Origin: Massariosphaeria phaeospora
Lineage: Eukaryota > Ascomycota > Dothideomycetes > Pleosporales
Length of the DNA: 64,000 bases
Reading direction: 5' to 3'
NCBI GenBank assembly: GCA_011032825.1
Contig: JAADJZ010000025.1
Location: 434,001-498,000, forward strand
Made by a program: the position numbers and the translations under genes
Shown here: positions 22,801-34,700 of the stretch, in pieces
How positions within the stretch are numbered: position 1 is the first letter of the stretch
How the letters are laid out: each line of letters starts with the position of its first letter
Notes under the pieces: model-generated
Databases searched by the model: none
The model's input: the letters and a program-made list of their open reading frames with translations, nothing else
What the model was told of the DNA's origin: nothing

Positions 22801-25390
22801 TCATGTGCCGGGAACTGGCAGAAGGCATATGTACTGTGGTTCATCGCATCACTGCACGCTAGTAGCAAGCTGATCAGTTGCCGACTTTGCCCTCTTCTCC
22901 ACGATTGATAGTTCGTTCACCCGGGTATTTGACTGTATGTTGTCAGTTGAGAACTCGTTGCCACTGTTGCTTGCTGTCCTGGAGAAAACCTGTCTGGTGG
23001 TCGTACCGGAGCACTAAGATGGCAAGACCTTACATATGCCGGGCGGGGGCGGCGCGGATCCCTGCCTGGTCAATGAGTTTTGAGGGCGTGGACGCATGGA
23101 AGCCTTGGGGAAGCTTCTAAAACATGGCCCTTGCCCGTCAACCCAGCACGCTCCCTGTCATCAGGACTTTCGCTTCAACGTCTGCTGCATGCATCTCAGG
23201 ATACAACAACTCTGTCGCGCGCTACGCTTTTGGACCTACTCAGACATTGCTTAGTGTGCTAGATACAACAGGGCTTTGTAACGATAACGGCAACCTGTCC
23301 ACCTGTTGCTAGAAACTCCTATACTGTCAAGAGGATTGCCTAGGTCTATTTTTATCCGCAATGAATTGTGTCAGGGCGGTGACCAGGGCAATTCCCCAGA
23401 GCGAACGCCACAGAACGCTATAGATGAGGCCGCTGGACCCAGGTGTGCTTCAGAACCACGGAGAAGTAGCAGATAGTGGTGAAGCGCTGGCTGGGCCCGC
23501 TTGATGGCCACAAGGATAGCGCTGCACAACTCCAAGCCATCTTGAGGCCCTGCGAAGCGGCGTAAATGTGATCTGCGTACCACCTATTTCAAGGCTGAAT
23601 GTCCCCTGCGCCAGTTTATTACACAGTTACACGCACCACGGCTGTACTCTGAACGAAGCACAGTGACGCAGGGCTCCATCTCCCACAAACCTGCATACTG
23701 GGCATACCTACATACATAGCAACCACACTTTCGAAATACACGGACGGCATTTGCATTGCCTCGACATCTGACACGGCAGCGGCAGGAAGCCTCAGTCATT
23801 CGATTACCAACGGGAACTGAGAATAGCAGTTGGGAAAATAGGGGGCGTGGGACTGCTAATCCGAGAAGGTGAGTGTTCTCATCCCACCCCATTCCGCTGT
23901 CTTGGAGCGCAACAACAACACAGTCAGCCAGCATGAGCCCTTGCCGTGCTGGGCCAAAGTAGCATTTGACGGCGACTTTGCAGTTAGCACCACTGACATC
24001 TGAGGTTCAGCCACAGCGCCGCATTTCGCGTTGCCCATTCCGAGGGGGAAGAAACAATCCTTCCAACAGCCACGCGACGCGGAGCATAAGGGCAGAGCGC
24101 CAGTCGTTGGTGCAGGATTTGTTGGGACCCGGATTTGCAGCTCAGCGGCCCTGCGCAGGATTCGAGGTTCGACAGCCGGCGTCACGGGTTGGCCGCCAGC
24201 ACAGAAGAAGCACACCTGCACTGCGGGCACACGCCGAGCAGCCAGACATCGACAACCAGGACAGCGCCGAGTGAGCTCATCAGCGGGCGGGTTGGCGACG
24301 AGCAGGCACGCCGGGCGCAGTAGTGCAGCTGAAAGTCCAAAGGACAGTCAGCGAGCCGTTAGTCATCCCTGTGTGGTGGCGGCCGCGAGGACAGCCAGGC
24401 CCGCCAGGACAGGCATCTCTGGCGAATATTCCGCTGGCAGAATCAGGAGCGCGCGTGAGATTTGCGGGTTTCAGGGCGCCCGAAAGAGCGCGCCAGAGTC
24501 CGCAGCAGCAGTGCAGCAGTGCAGCAGCGCAGGCCCAGCGCCCGTACACACATATTAGAACGGCGTGCACGCCCGCCCTGAGCACACGCCCGCCCACCGT
24601 CCAGCGAGCTTCCCAGTTCCAGAGTCCTGTTCCCGCGCACCCCCCGCCGCCGACTCGTCCTGTCGCTTTTTGGGCCCTTGCTGCCGCTGCCGCCTGGCTC
24701 TGCGACGACGACGCGGAACTAGCCGATCCGCTTCCGGCCTAGCGCCGCCAACCCCAACGCGCAGCAGAATCGAGAATCGGATTCACTCGCACCTTTCCAC
24801 CTTACCTCTCCACCACCACCGCCATCGCCAGCCTGCACCACCGGCGCGCTCTCTGTTCGGTACGTCTGCCCATACTCCCAGTTCTCTGTGCGCCCGCTGT
24901 CCGCTGCCCTGCCCGCCGCCTGCCGTGCCAGCCGCCCGCCCGCTCGCCCTCCCCTATTCGAGTCGAGCCCGCTCGCCCTGTGTGGCCAGCGCGACGGCGG
25001 CGAGCAGGCGGGCGCTGCCATCACCTCCCCCCCCCCTCACCACCACCGCTGCTGCCTTTTCCTGCTGTGTCCCTTTGGCTGACTGGCTTCACCGTCTCTA
25101 GTGCCCTGTCTGCATTGACCTGCACGCGGCCCGGTCCCTGCTATTCGACGCTCGCTGGCTGCAGTACGGACCACCGCGCCGCTCCAAGACACGATTATCA
25201 CCAGAGCCCGCCGCTGGTCACCATCACGATCGCTTTCGATCGCTGCTGGCCGCTCCCAGTCACCGCCTCTGACCGCGAGGCTCGACCCCAGCCCGCAGCT
25301 CTATTGGTGCGCCCCAACCCGTTTTCTCTTCGTTCGGCTCAGTGTCTGCCATCGTCTCTCGTGTCGCGCAGCATTCTACGTCGTTGGAGC
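19882..25390. other. Long gene-poor region and leader of the C2H2 regulator gene
   Basis: About 5.5 kb with no gene I can support. The last 1.4 kb (about 24000-25390) is GC-rich, then strongly C-rich, and resembles a long promoter/5' leader with many small upstream open frames. One copy of the dispersed repeat lies at 23259-23348. Two long overlapping minus-strand open frames at 21.6-22.6 kb have composition unlike real proteins. Confidence 0.5.
23259..23348 (+). repeat. Dispersed ~90-bp repeat, copy A
   Basis: Starts CTAGATACAACAGGGCTTTG, has a central GTTGCTAGAAACTCCTA block and ends TCAAGAGGATTGCCTAGGTC-A. It aligns essentially without gaps to the minus-strand copy at 27532-27620 and with small gaps to 37295-37388. 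Confidence 0.8.
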
Positions 25391-26932
<1,542 letters not shown>

Positions 26933-28254
26933 AGCTGTTGCGGCAACCTGTATTATCACTAACATCAAAGTTCAAGTCTCGAGTCATTACATCGGTGTTC
27001 ACTGGCAGGACTTATACCCCTGTTTTCCAACCAAAATTCCCTATTTATTATTTGGCTTTGCATGTTTCCTTGATTGTGCGGACATCCTGCATGGCGGCTA
27101 CATGGGTTTTAGCAGGACTGTCGGCAGTTCTCTACGTACTGTACCCGTCTCTCCAGGAGTTCCTTTTGTTTTGCTGGCTCGGCTGTACGTCTTGTTGCAT
27201 CCTTCACTCATCTGATCGGAAGTCTCGTGGGTGGGCATACAATGTTTCCCGGTTTCCCGGTCTTCTCTTTTTTCTGGTGACTCGGAGTTGGGCGTCCCTT
27301 AGTAGAATGGCAAGGGCGTCCGCGGCTCGCAGGATCTCAATTTGGCTTTCTTACATACACAAGCACTCTCACTATTAGACTGGTACCTGGTACTTAATCG
27401 AGGATTTACGTCCGCCCCTTAGACTACTCTTCTATATGCTTAGTGCGCGTGATGAATTGTGATCTTCAGTAACCTGTCGTTCGAGGGCGGACGACGGGCA
27501 GGTGAGTGGTGAAGATCAGATTGATACGTAAGACTCTAGGCGATCCTCTTGATAGTCTAGGAGTTTTTAGCAACTAGGAGATAGTCTACGTCTATTTGCA
27601 CAAAGCTGTACTGTATCTACTATAACAGGCATTGTATGTACGGCTTGTAAAGGTAAGAGAGCAGGCTGAGCGTAGGTAGGTGCGCGTAGGAAACGAGTTA
27701 TGCCAGAGTAGTGCGGTTGCTTTCGTCGTCAATCAACAACCATTCTCAAAGCCAGGCAGTGACAAGAAGCTCGAGGTTAACCTCGGGACCTCAACCTTGT
27801 TCGGGCGAACGCTTGGGCCAGAGAGCACCTGCAGCTCTGTGCGCCGAGCTCCCAGCCTCGCTCGCACCTGCCGCCCAGGTGGTGACGAAGCCAGCGAGCA
27901 CCACCCTGAACTCTAACCACGACCGAGGTTTCCCCCCTCACTACCCCCATTAGACACCACGCTCGCCGTGCTTGCTCGCCCGCGAACCAAGCATCCATAT
28001 ATCCGCCCCGTTACCCGTCCGTTTGCGCCCAGCTTCAGTGCCCGACCCTCGCTCGCTCGCCAAGCCCGGCTTCGTGGACGACGACCTACATCACCCATCC
28101 GTCGCCTGCCACCCCACTCCGCGCACCCTTACACATTCGGGACCTCCGCCGACCTTGCCCGTGCAGTGTATCTACTTCCAACACTGGAACTACAAGGCCT
28201 CATAGACTCAGCGCGCTACACTGGGCTGTCTGAAGCGGTCACCCTCCCGCCACC
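26933..28254. other. Intergenic between C2H2 regulator and epsin
   Basis: About 1.3 kb. It contains copy B of the dispersed repeat (27532-27620) and, from about 27800, a C-rich stretch that looks like the epsin promoter/leader. No gene seen. Confidence 0.6.
27532..27620 (-). repeat. Dispersed ~90-bp repeat, copy B
   Basis: Read on the minus strand it begins GTAGATACAGTACAGCTTTG and contains GTTGCTAAAAACTCCTAGAC followed by TATCAAGAGGATCGCCTAG. Same length and block order as copy A. Confidence 0.8.
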
Positions 28255-30186
28255 ATGTCCAAGGTTGTCAGGAGCGTCAAGAATGTCACGAAAGGATACT
28301 CTGCCGTGGAGGTCAAGGTTCGCAATGGTATGCGATTTGTATCCCAGCATTGACAATGTGGCTGACAGCTATAGCGACCAGCAATGACCCATGGGGTCCG
28401 GTGGGCTCCGACATGGCGGAAATCGCTCAGATTACCTTCAACAAGTAGGGCACGCGATCGAGTCCTGCCAACTACGCTAACAACTGTCCTCTAGCTCAAC
28501 CGACTTCTACCAGGTCATGGACATGCTCGACAAGCGGCTCAATGACAAAGGCAGAAACTGGCGCCACGTGTTGAAGTCGCTCAAGGTGCTTGACTACTGT
28601 TTGCATGAGGGATCTGAGTTGGTGGTAACATGGGCGCGGAAAAACATCTACATCATCAAAACGCTGCGAGAGTTTCAGCACATTGACGAAGACGGTCGCG
28701 ATGTTGGCCAAAACAGTATGCTAGCCTTCGTGGACAACATTTGACCTTTTACTAATCTGCCCCAGTACGTATTTCAGCCAAAGAACTTACCTCCCTGATT
28801 CTTGACGAAGAGCGATTACGCTCCGAACGCGCGGACCGGAAATCTTGGAAGTCGCGTGTGACGGGCATCGAAGAGTACGGGGGTGGTGCTGCTACTGGTG
28901 GGCCTCCAGGAGGACGCGAGGGAGAGGCTTCCAACCGGCGTCGGGATCGGGAACCACGCCAGCGTCGAGAAAACGAAGAAGACCTCGAGCTTCGACTAGC
29001 ACTCGAAGCGAGTAAAAACGAGGCAGAAGAAGAGAAGAAGCGTCGAGAGAGGGGCGCCGCCGTGGTTGAGGACGACGACGATCTTGCCAAAGCCATTAGA
29101 CTCAGCAAAGAGGAGGAGCAGTTGCGGAAGAAGGAGCTCGAGCAGAGCAACGCGGATCTTCTCTTCGGCGACGCTCCTGCTCAACCTTCTGGCTACCAGC
29201 CCACCGGCAACAACCAGGGCTATCAGCAGCAAGGCGCCGTCGATTGGTTTGGTAATCTTCTAGAGCAGAACCAGCCACAGCAGCAACAGCAACCTCAAAC
29301 TACTGGGTTTCTCAACAACGCATACTCTCAGCCGACAGGCATGCAGGGACAGCCGACGGGCTTTCAAAATGGCCTCGGCGGTTACAACGGCTTTCCACAG
29401 CAACAGCAACAACAAACGCAGCCGTCGACTGGCTTTGATCAGTTTGGTGCGCAACAGCAGCAGTTCGTGCAACCCCAACCGACGGCTCTTAGCATGAACA
29501 ATCCCTATGGACAGTTCAATAGCTTTGGTACCATGGGACAACAGCCCCAGCAGCAGCAGCAACTGCCACAGCCAGAACAAAACACCCTGCATCCAGGTAG
29601 CCATAACCCCTGGGCTACTGGCAAACCCCAAGAGTCTCTTATGCCACAGCCAACCGGTTCCAACAATCCGTTTGCGCAGTCGTTCAATCGACCACAGCCA
29701 ACCCAACCACCGAGGCAACAAACGCTCAACACATTGCATGAGCAAAAGACTCAGACGCAGTTCAACAACACAAACTTCAATCCGCCAGTATCCTTTTCCA
29801 CCCCCCAGCCGGCGCAGCCCCAAGCGGAGATGGATCCCCATGCTGCACGGCTGAATTCTCTGTTGGCCACGGGCGAAGGCCAGGATACTTTCGGAAACGT
29901 TGGGAATCTTCGTATCCCAGCGCAGCACACTGCTCCAGGTACATTCGTCAACTCTGCTGGCGCCGGCTTGAACAGGGTCAACGCGAACGCAACAGGGAAC
30001 AATCCCTTCCTAAATTCTCAATTTACGGGCATGCCCCAGCAGAACCGTATAATGCCCGCTCAGACGGGCCCGGTAGGTGGCTTCGGAGCTAACCCGTACG
30101 CCAACTCAAACCCCTTTGGAGGTGCGCAGAACAACAACCGGCAGCAGCAGCAGCCAGGTAGCGGGAGCAACCTAATAGATTTATGA
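28255..30186 (+). CDS. Epsin (ENTH-domain endocytic adaptor)
   Basis: Four exons, 28255-28327, 28375-28444, 28495-28715 and 28766-30186, phase-consistent, 594 residues. Epsins bind PtdIns(4,5)P2 and clathrin and sort ubiquitinated cargo at endocytic sites. The ENTH domain covers about 1-145 (SKVVRSVKNVTKGYSAVEVK; NDPWGP; FYQVMDMLDKRLNDKGRNWR; VLDYCLHEGSE). Two ubiquitin-interacting-motif-like helices follow (EEDLELRLALEASK and DDDLAKAIRLSKEEEQ). The rest is Gln/Asn-rich with several NPF motifs (NNPFAQSF, GNNPFLN, SNPFGG) that recruit EH-domain proteins, and the protein ends NLIDL, a clathrin box. This is the whole architecture of yeast Ent1/Ent2. Filamentous ascomycetes usually have one such gene, so I leave the Ent1/Ent2 symbol open. 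Confidence 0.95.
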
Positions 30187-31087
30187 GCCCTGCAGAGAGC
30201 TAGCGGATTGGTGTTTCTTATGTTTGATATTTAAAGCGCACTTTGGGATCATTTTGCAGCTTCTTCTTCTAGTGTCCAGCTTGGTTTGGTGAGGCGCTGA
30301 AAAAGCTTTCGGAATTGGGTGGAGCTTTGAGATGTCGTCCACAGGTCTTGCATTCAGAGTGGAGGGGATCTGTTCTTTGTTCCACCACGTACGGATCGTC
30401 CTGGTCAGCAGCACGCATGTCGCTGGACTTGCAGGCTTCCTCAACAGCGGGGCATGCAATCATGGATGGGATTGGATCGGATCGGATCGGGACTGTCTAT
30501 TGTTTATTACATTCATACCAGGTTGGTTGCATGGCGGTCGTGCCGTGCGGCTTCCATATAGAAGACTATTGAGATTGGCATTGGCTACAGAGTTTGCAGG
30601 AGGGAATGCAGATGATGGGGAGTTGTTAGCATTTGACATGACGCCGACATGTCAAGGCCAATCGCAAGTCTTTCACACTAAGCCCCAACACGGGGTGGTT
30701 GTGGCCAGGGACTGATCACCTCTGCTTACTAAGTGTTCTCCAAGCACTCGATAGCACGGGTCTTGGCGCCCCACTTTAGCCAAGCTTCCCGGTGCGGTCC
30801 CGGCATCACCACCATCCGTCCTCCCAGTTTCCAACGTCTGCATCAAAGCACGACCCCGACGACGTTCGCGCGTTCTTGTGCGCGCCACTTTGGCCACTTC
30901 TTACTTGGTACTTCTTTTTCTATAGACTCTAGCTCGGCATTTACTTCGACTCGCGTTCCGCCGCACCAATTGCCTTCCTCGACGAGCGTTAGCCTTAACA
31001 GCGCGACCCGACCCTGCATATCCACCAACGCAACGCTGCGCGTCGTTTGAAGGTCAGCGGATACTGATACTGAGGCAGGATAGCATC
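30187..31087. other. Intergenic
   Basis: About 0.9 kb between epsin and the 2EXR gene. There is a small GGATC repeat near 30474-30490. No gene seen. Confidence 0.55.
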
Positions 31088-32089
31088 ATGGATCCGCCTG
31101 ACTCTGCGCCCGCCGTTCGTGCTCGAAGCCCGCGTCCCAAACGGCTGCTCGAGCTGGCGGGCATGTCTGCGTCACATGCAGGATCCCACAAGAGAAGGAA
31201 GGCCACCAGGGTACGAACCGGCGCTGTCACCCCACGTCAATCGAGCTCATTTTCCCCGCCAGAGTCGACTGACGCGGTGTGGCATCAGCTTTCAGATCTA
31301 GGCACTGCACCATCGAAGGCGACCTTTACTCCAGTCGGTCCATTCCCATTCATGAGGCTACCAGCAGAGCTGCGCGTCCACATTTATCGAATGGCACTCC
31401 AGAGCGACGACCCATTGATTCTACATCTTCCCCGGCTGGCGGAACGATTGGAGGATGAGCTGAGGACTACGACCATTGATATGCGCATAGCACGAACTAT
31501 AGAACGCAACTCCCGACCGAGCCCGGTCTTCGATGGCCGGATGATCTATATCAATGCCGCGCTGCTCCGATCCTCCTCGCTCGTCTACAAAGAGGCGCGT
31601 CAAGTACTTTATGCAGACAATGAGTTCATCCTCTCTCTGGCGTCTGGCATCCACACTTTGTCGGCGCTCCACCAGCGCTCGCGATCCCTTATCAAATCAG
31701 TCCGACTGACAATTCCATCGCATCACGATATCCTCGACGGCTTCGCGGACTTGGTTCGCCTTGGTCTCAGATACTGCTGGGGGTTGAAAAAGTTTACTAT
31801 CATCTTGCAGTCACTACTTCCCGATGATCGGGTTATGAGTGGCGCCACCAGCGTATACGCGAATGCTTTCCATATCTTGCGATGGTTGCCGCAAGGTTGC
31901 AAGGTTGTGCTTCAGGGAAACGTTAGTGCGGTTGTCAAGAGGGTCGTGGCCGATGAGGGAAGACTGCAGGAGCAGCTTGATGAGGTAAGCTCTACAGTCT
32001 GAAGTAATGACCCGCTTCTTACGCAAAGTGCTAACATCCTCCAGACAAGCTACTTGAAAAGACAGCATCAAATGCCAGAGCGCCATTAA
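31088..32089 (+). CDS. 2EXR/F-box-like domain protein
   Basis: Two exons, 31088-31984 and 32045-32089 (60-nt intron with donor GTAAGC and GCTAACATCCTCCAG acceptor), 313 residues. A basic Ser/Pro-rich N-terminus (KRLLELAG, HKRRKATR) could act as a nuclear signal. At about residue 93 comes FMRLPAELRVHIYRMAL, the hallmark opening of the fungal 2EXR/F-box-like family, followed by SSLVYKEARQVLYADNEF, which matches the second conserved block. These proteins are abundant in Pezizomycotina and their function is mostly unknown; a role in substrate recognition is only suggested by the F-box likeness. The small second exon adds 14 residues. Confidence 0.8.
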
Positions 32090-32496
32090 AGAGCGCGTCC
32101 TTGGGGGCTGCTGTGTGAGATCTGCCTGGAATTGGATTGATTTGAAGTGCTCATTGAGCTTGTCACTCACTCGCGCTTGTGCGCTGCCGTTGGGATGCGC
32201 AATTTATGTCTCATATGTATTTCTTGACGGAAAACGAATCTTGCCATCTGTATACCGTGTTCAGGGACCGACGTTTCATCGCTGTTTTAATTTGGGTAGA
32301 CTGGCTACTTTATGAAACAAGTTGACTTTTCGGTTTCCCAATATATAATGCTACTGTGATATATGTCTTTGTCAATGACGAGGAAGGAACGACCATGTCT
32401 ACGTTAAGGCCTTAGCGCATGTCGTTGGAATGACCCTCTGGGAAGGAGACTAGCGAAGACGGTCCGCACCTGCCACCGTGTACCTAGCATCCACCC
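32090..32496. other. Convergent intergenic gap
   Basis: About 0.4 kb between the convergent 2EXR and Myb-like genes; AT-rich near 32340. Nothing recognisable. Confidence 0.5.
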
Positions 32497-34262
32497 TCAG
32501 CCCCCGCCATCAACCTTCTCCACAAGGACGACAGCTTTGCTGAGCATACCGCCTCTCACCTCGTTTCCGTCGCCGATGCCGTAGATTGTCCTGTTGAGCT
32601 TAAACGCGACGGAAGCTTCGGCATCGAAGTCCAGGATCCCCGCCTCCCACCTTGCGATACCCGGGAACAGGCACAGCGCAACTCTCGTTCCACAAGCCTC
32701 GCTTGCCTCCACTGGACTGCCATCGCTCTCCTTGGCAGTCATACGTTTGTCGTCGAACAAGGCTCCTGGTCTGCAGTGAAACAGTCGGTATGACGCGGCA
32801 GTGATCAAAAGGTTCATCTTGAAGTCTATGGCGCACTTCTATAACTCTGTTAGTTTGGAGCTCATTTCGGCGTGCGTTTCAGGGTCGAGCTGCGGGGATT
32901 GGGGGATCAGATGCGCTGCTAATCGCGCTGCTGCGGATCTCCGCAGCTCGGGGTGGAAGTCTTCTTCGATGACGAGTTTGGTGGCCATGGCGTCGAGGTG
33001 TTCTACCTGCTCGAGGCCGCCTGGAATATGATTGGTGAGTCTGGTAGTCTTTGCTCGATTGCGTTGACTCACTTTGCAGTCTAAATAACTTATAGAGTTT
33101 GTCTGCGATGCCGGAATGTTGCTTTTCGAACATCAACTTTGGGTCCAGAAACACTGTCCTGCAGAGCATAGCCCCGAGCAGAGCCTGGGACGCGCAAGTC
33201 CCATCAGACTCTCCCGAGAGGCACTCCTTAACCTTTTCGATAGCATCTTCCATGTCACCCTCTCCGTATAGAGTACGATGTACCGTGTCACCAAGATCCA
33301 TGTCCAGAAAAGGGAGAAAAGATGACTCATGGTTGGCTGCTCCGCTTCCAACTTCGATCCTTGTTGCCCGGTGAAAGGCGTTCCACTCAGAATCGATTTG
33401 CGAAGGTGGTAAGAGGCTCAAAACTCTCTGTTGTTGTGGGTGAGGCGATCCCATCAGCGTAAAGAGAGTCTGCGCATACCCGACTCTTTCTATGTCTGTG
33501 GCGACGAAGTCGTTCGTAAGGTTCGCGGACGCATCGCTTGGATTGATGTCTATGTCTGTCTGTCGGCTGACCCATGCATCGATTTCCTCCTTCGTCGACG
33601 GTCTTCCACTTCGCAAGCGCGATAGCATGGCGGTAACCAGATCCGATAGCAGCTGGTTCTTCTGTTGGTCGGTAGTTGTTCCCGCTGCATCTTCAAGAAT
33701 TGGTTCGTCACGCTGGGCACTAGCGGCAGTTCTTCGTCTCTTCATCGACGGACCAAGAACATTTCGCACCATTATCGAGTCGGAAGCGCTTTCGACATGT
33801 TCCGCATTGACACCTATTTGCTCTGAAGAACCCCTGCACAACCTCTTTTTCTAATACTATCAGTCAGTATCGAAGATGTATGGCCATAGATCTGCTCACC
33901 TCTTTTCGAGGAATCAGAGGTGCCGTTGGATTGAATCTCAATTCATCATCATCCTCTAGGGGACGGATGCCCAACCTTGTTCGTTCTTCACTCATGAGCG
34001 CTCTCCACGAGTCAGGTATATTTTCAAGAGCGATGGGTTTAGTTCCTTTTGAGAGGATCTGCTCAATGTTTCCAGACACACGGAATGTTTGACCCCAGAC
34101 ATGGCGTAGTTTATCCTTGACTTGTGTGGGCTCTACCTCCACCCCAGTCGCTTCTTGGAGCTCTTTAACAACCGTTGGCCAGTACTGCAGGCCCCGAAGT
34201 AGGCAATAGTCGAAGCAGACTAAGATAATGGCGATTTCCTTCTCGCTCCATTTAATGAACAT
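32497..34262 (-). pseudogene. Myb/SANT-like protein gene interrupted by one in-frame TAG
   Basis: Three exons, 34262-33900, 33850-33073 and 33020-32497. The N-terminus (IKWSEKEIAIILVCFDYCL, then WPTVVKEL and VKDKLRHVWGQTFR) looks like a Myb/SANT helix-turn-helix. A central helical region follows, and the last part (SYRLFHCRPGALFD, CLFPGI) resembles a C-terminal block common in fungal nuclear proteins. Codon 441 (32839-32841) is TAG, but the same frame stays open for 113 more codons with protein-like composition up to TGA at 32497-32499. Either the product stops at 440 residues, or the stop is bypassed (editing, splicing, readthrough), or the gene is newly broken, or the base is wrong. A CTAAC...TTATAG acceptor sits exactly at the stop, but no good donor lies nearby except one that would remove much conserved-looking sequence. 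Classed as pseudogene only provisionally. Function unknown. Confidence 0.6.
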
Positions 34263-34700
34263 GGCTTACGAGGCTTCGGAGTCCAACTGGACGCAGGCGG
34301 TCGACGAGAATAAAAGAGCAAAGAAAAGCGGTGGTCTCAATGGCGAAATAAAGAAACCGACCGAAAGGTCAGGATCACAGACACAGCAGAATTGATGGTA
34401 CACCGCATGTGCATCTGCAGCCAGCAAACTTTACCGTTTTAGGTTGCCCTAGAGGTAGGTATAGGCGGCGAGCTGCATGATTTCTGGTCGCTCAGCGTCT
34501 TCCCGGTTTCAGGGGCACCCCTGTTTATTTGTCGCATTTGGAGACTCTGCTAGATCCCGTAAAGTACTCTGTCCGTTATTTCGGAAGGGGGGGAGCTGTT
34601 CTCCAGACACACGCTCTTTTTTGCTACCAGCATATATTGGCAACCTTGCTATTTTTCCCTTTTTTTAGGCCCTTTGGTATATCAACGGAACTTTCATGAC
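34263..34700. other. Divergent intergenic region
   Basis: About 0.4 kb between the Myb-like gene (-) and the Hsp70-like gene (+), presumably with both promoters. No clear element. Confidence 0.45.

Noticed and set aside
32839..33010. Intron from a GTAGAA donor to the TTATAG acceptor that would remove the TAG in the Myb-like gene
   Set aside because: It would delete about 55 residues with real-protein character (HLDAMATKLVIEEDFHPEL), and the donor is weak; kept only as a hypothesis in the findings.
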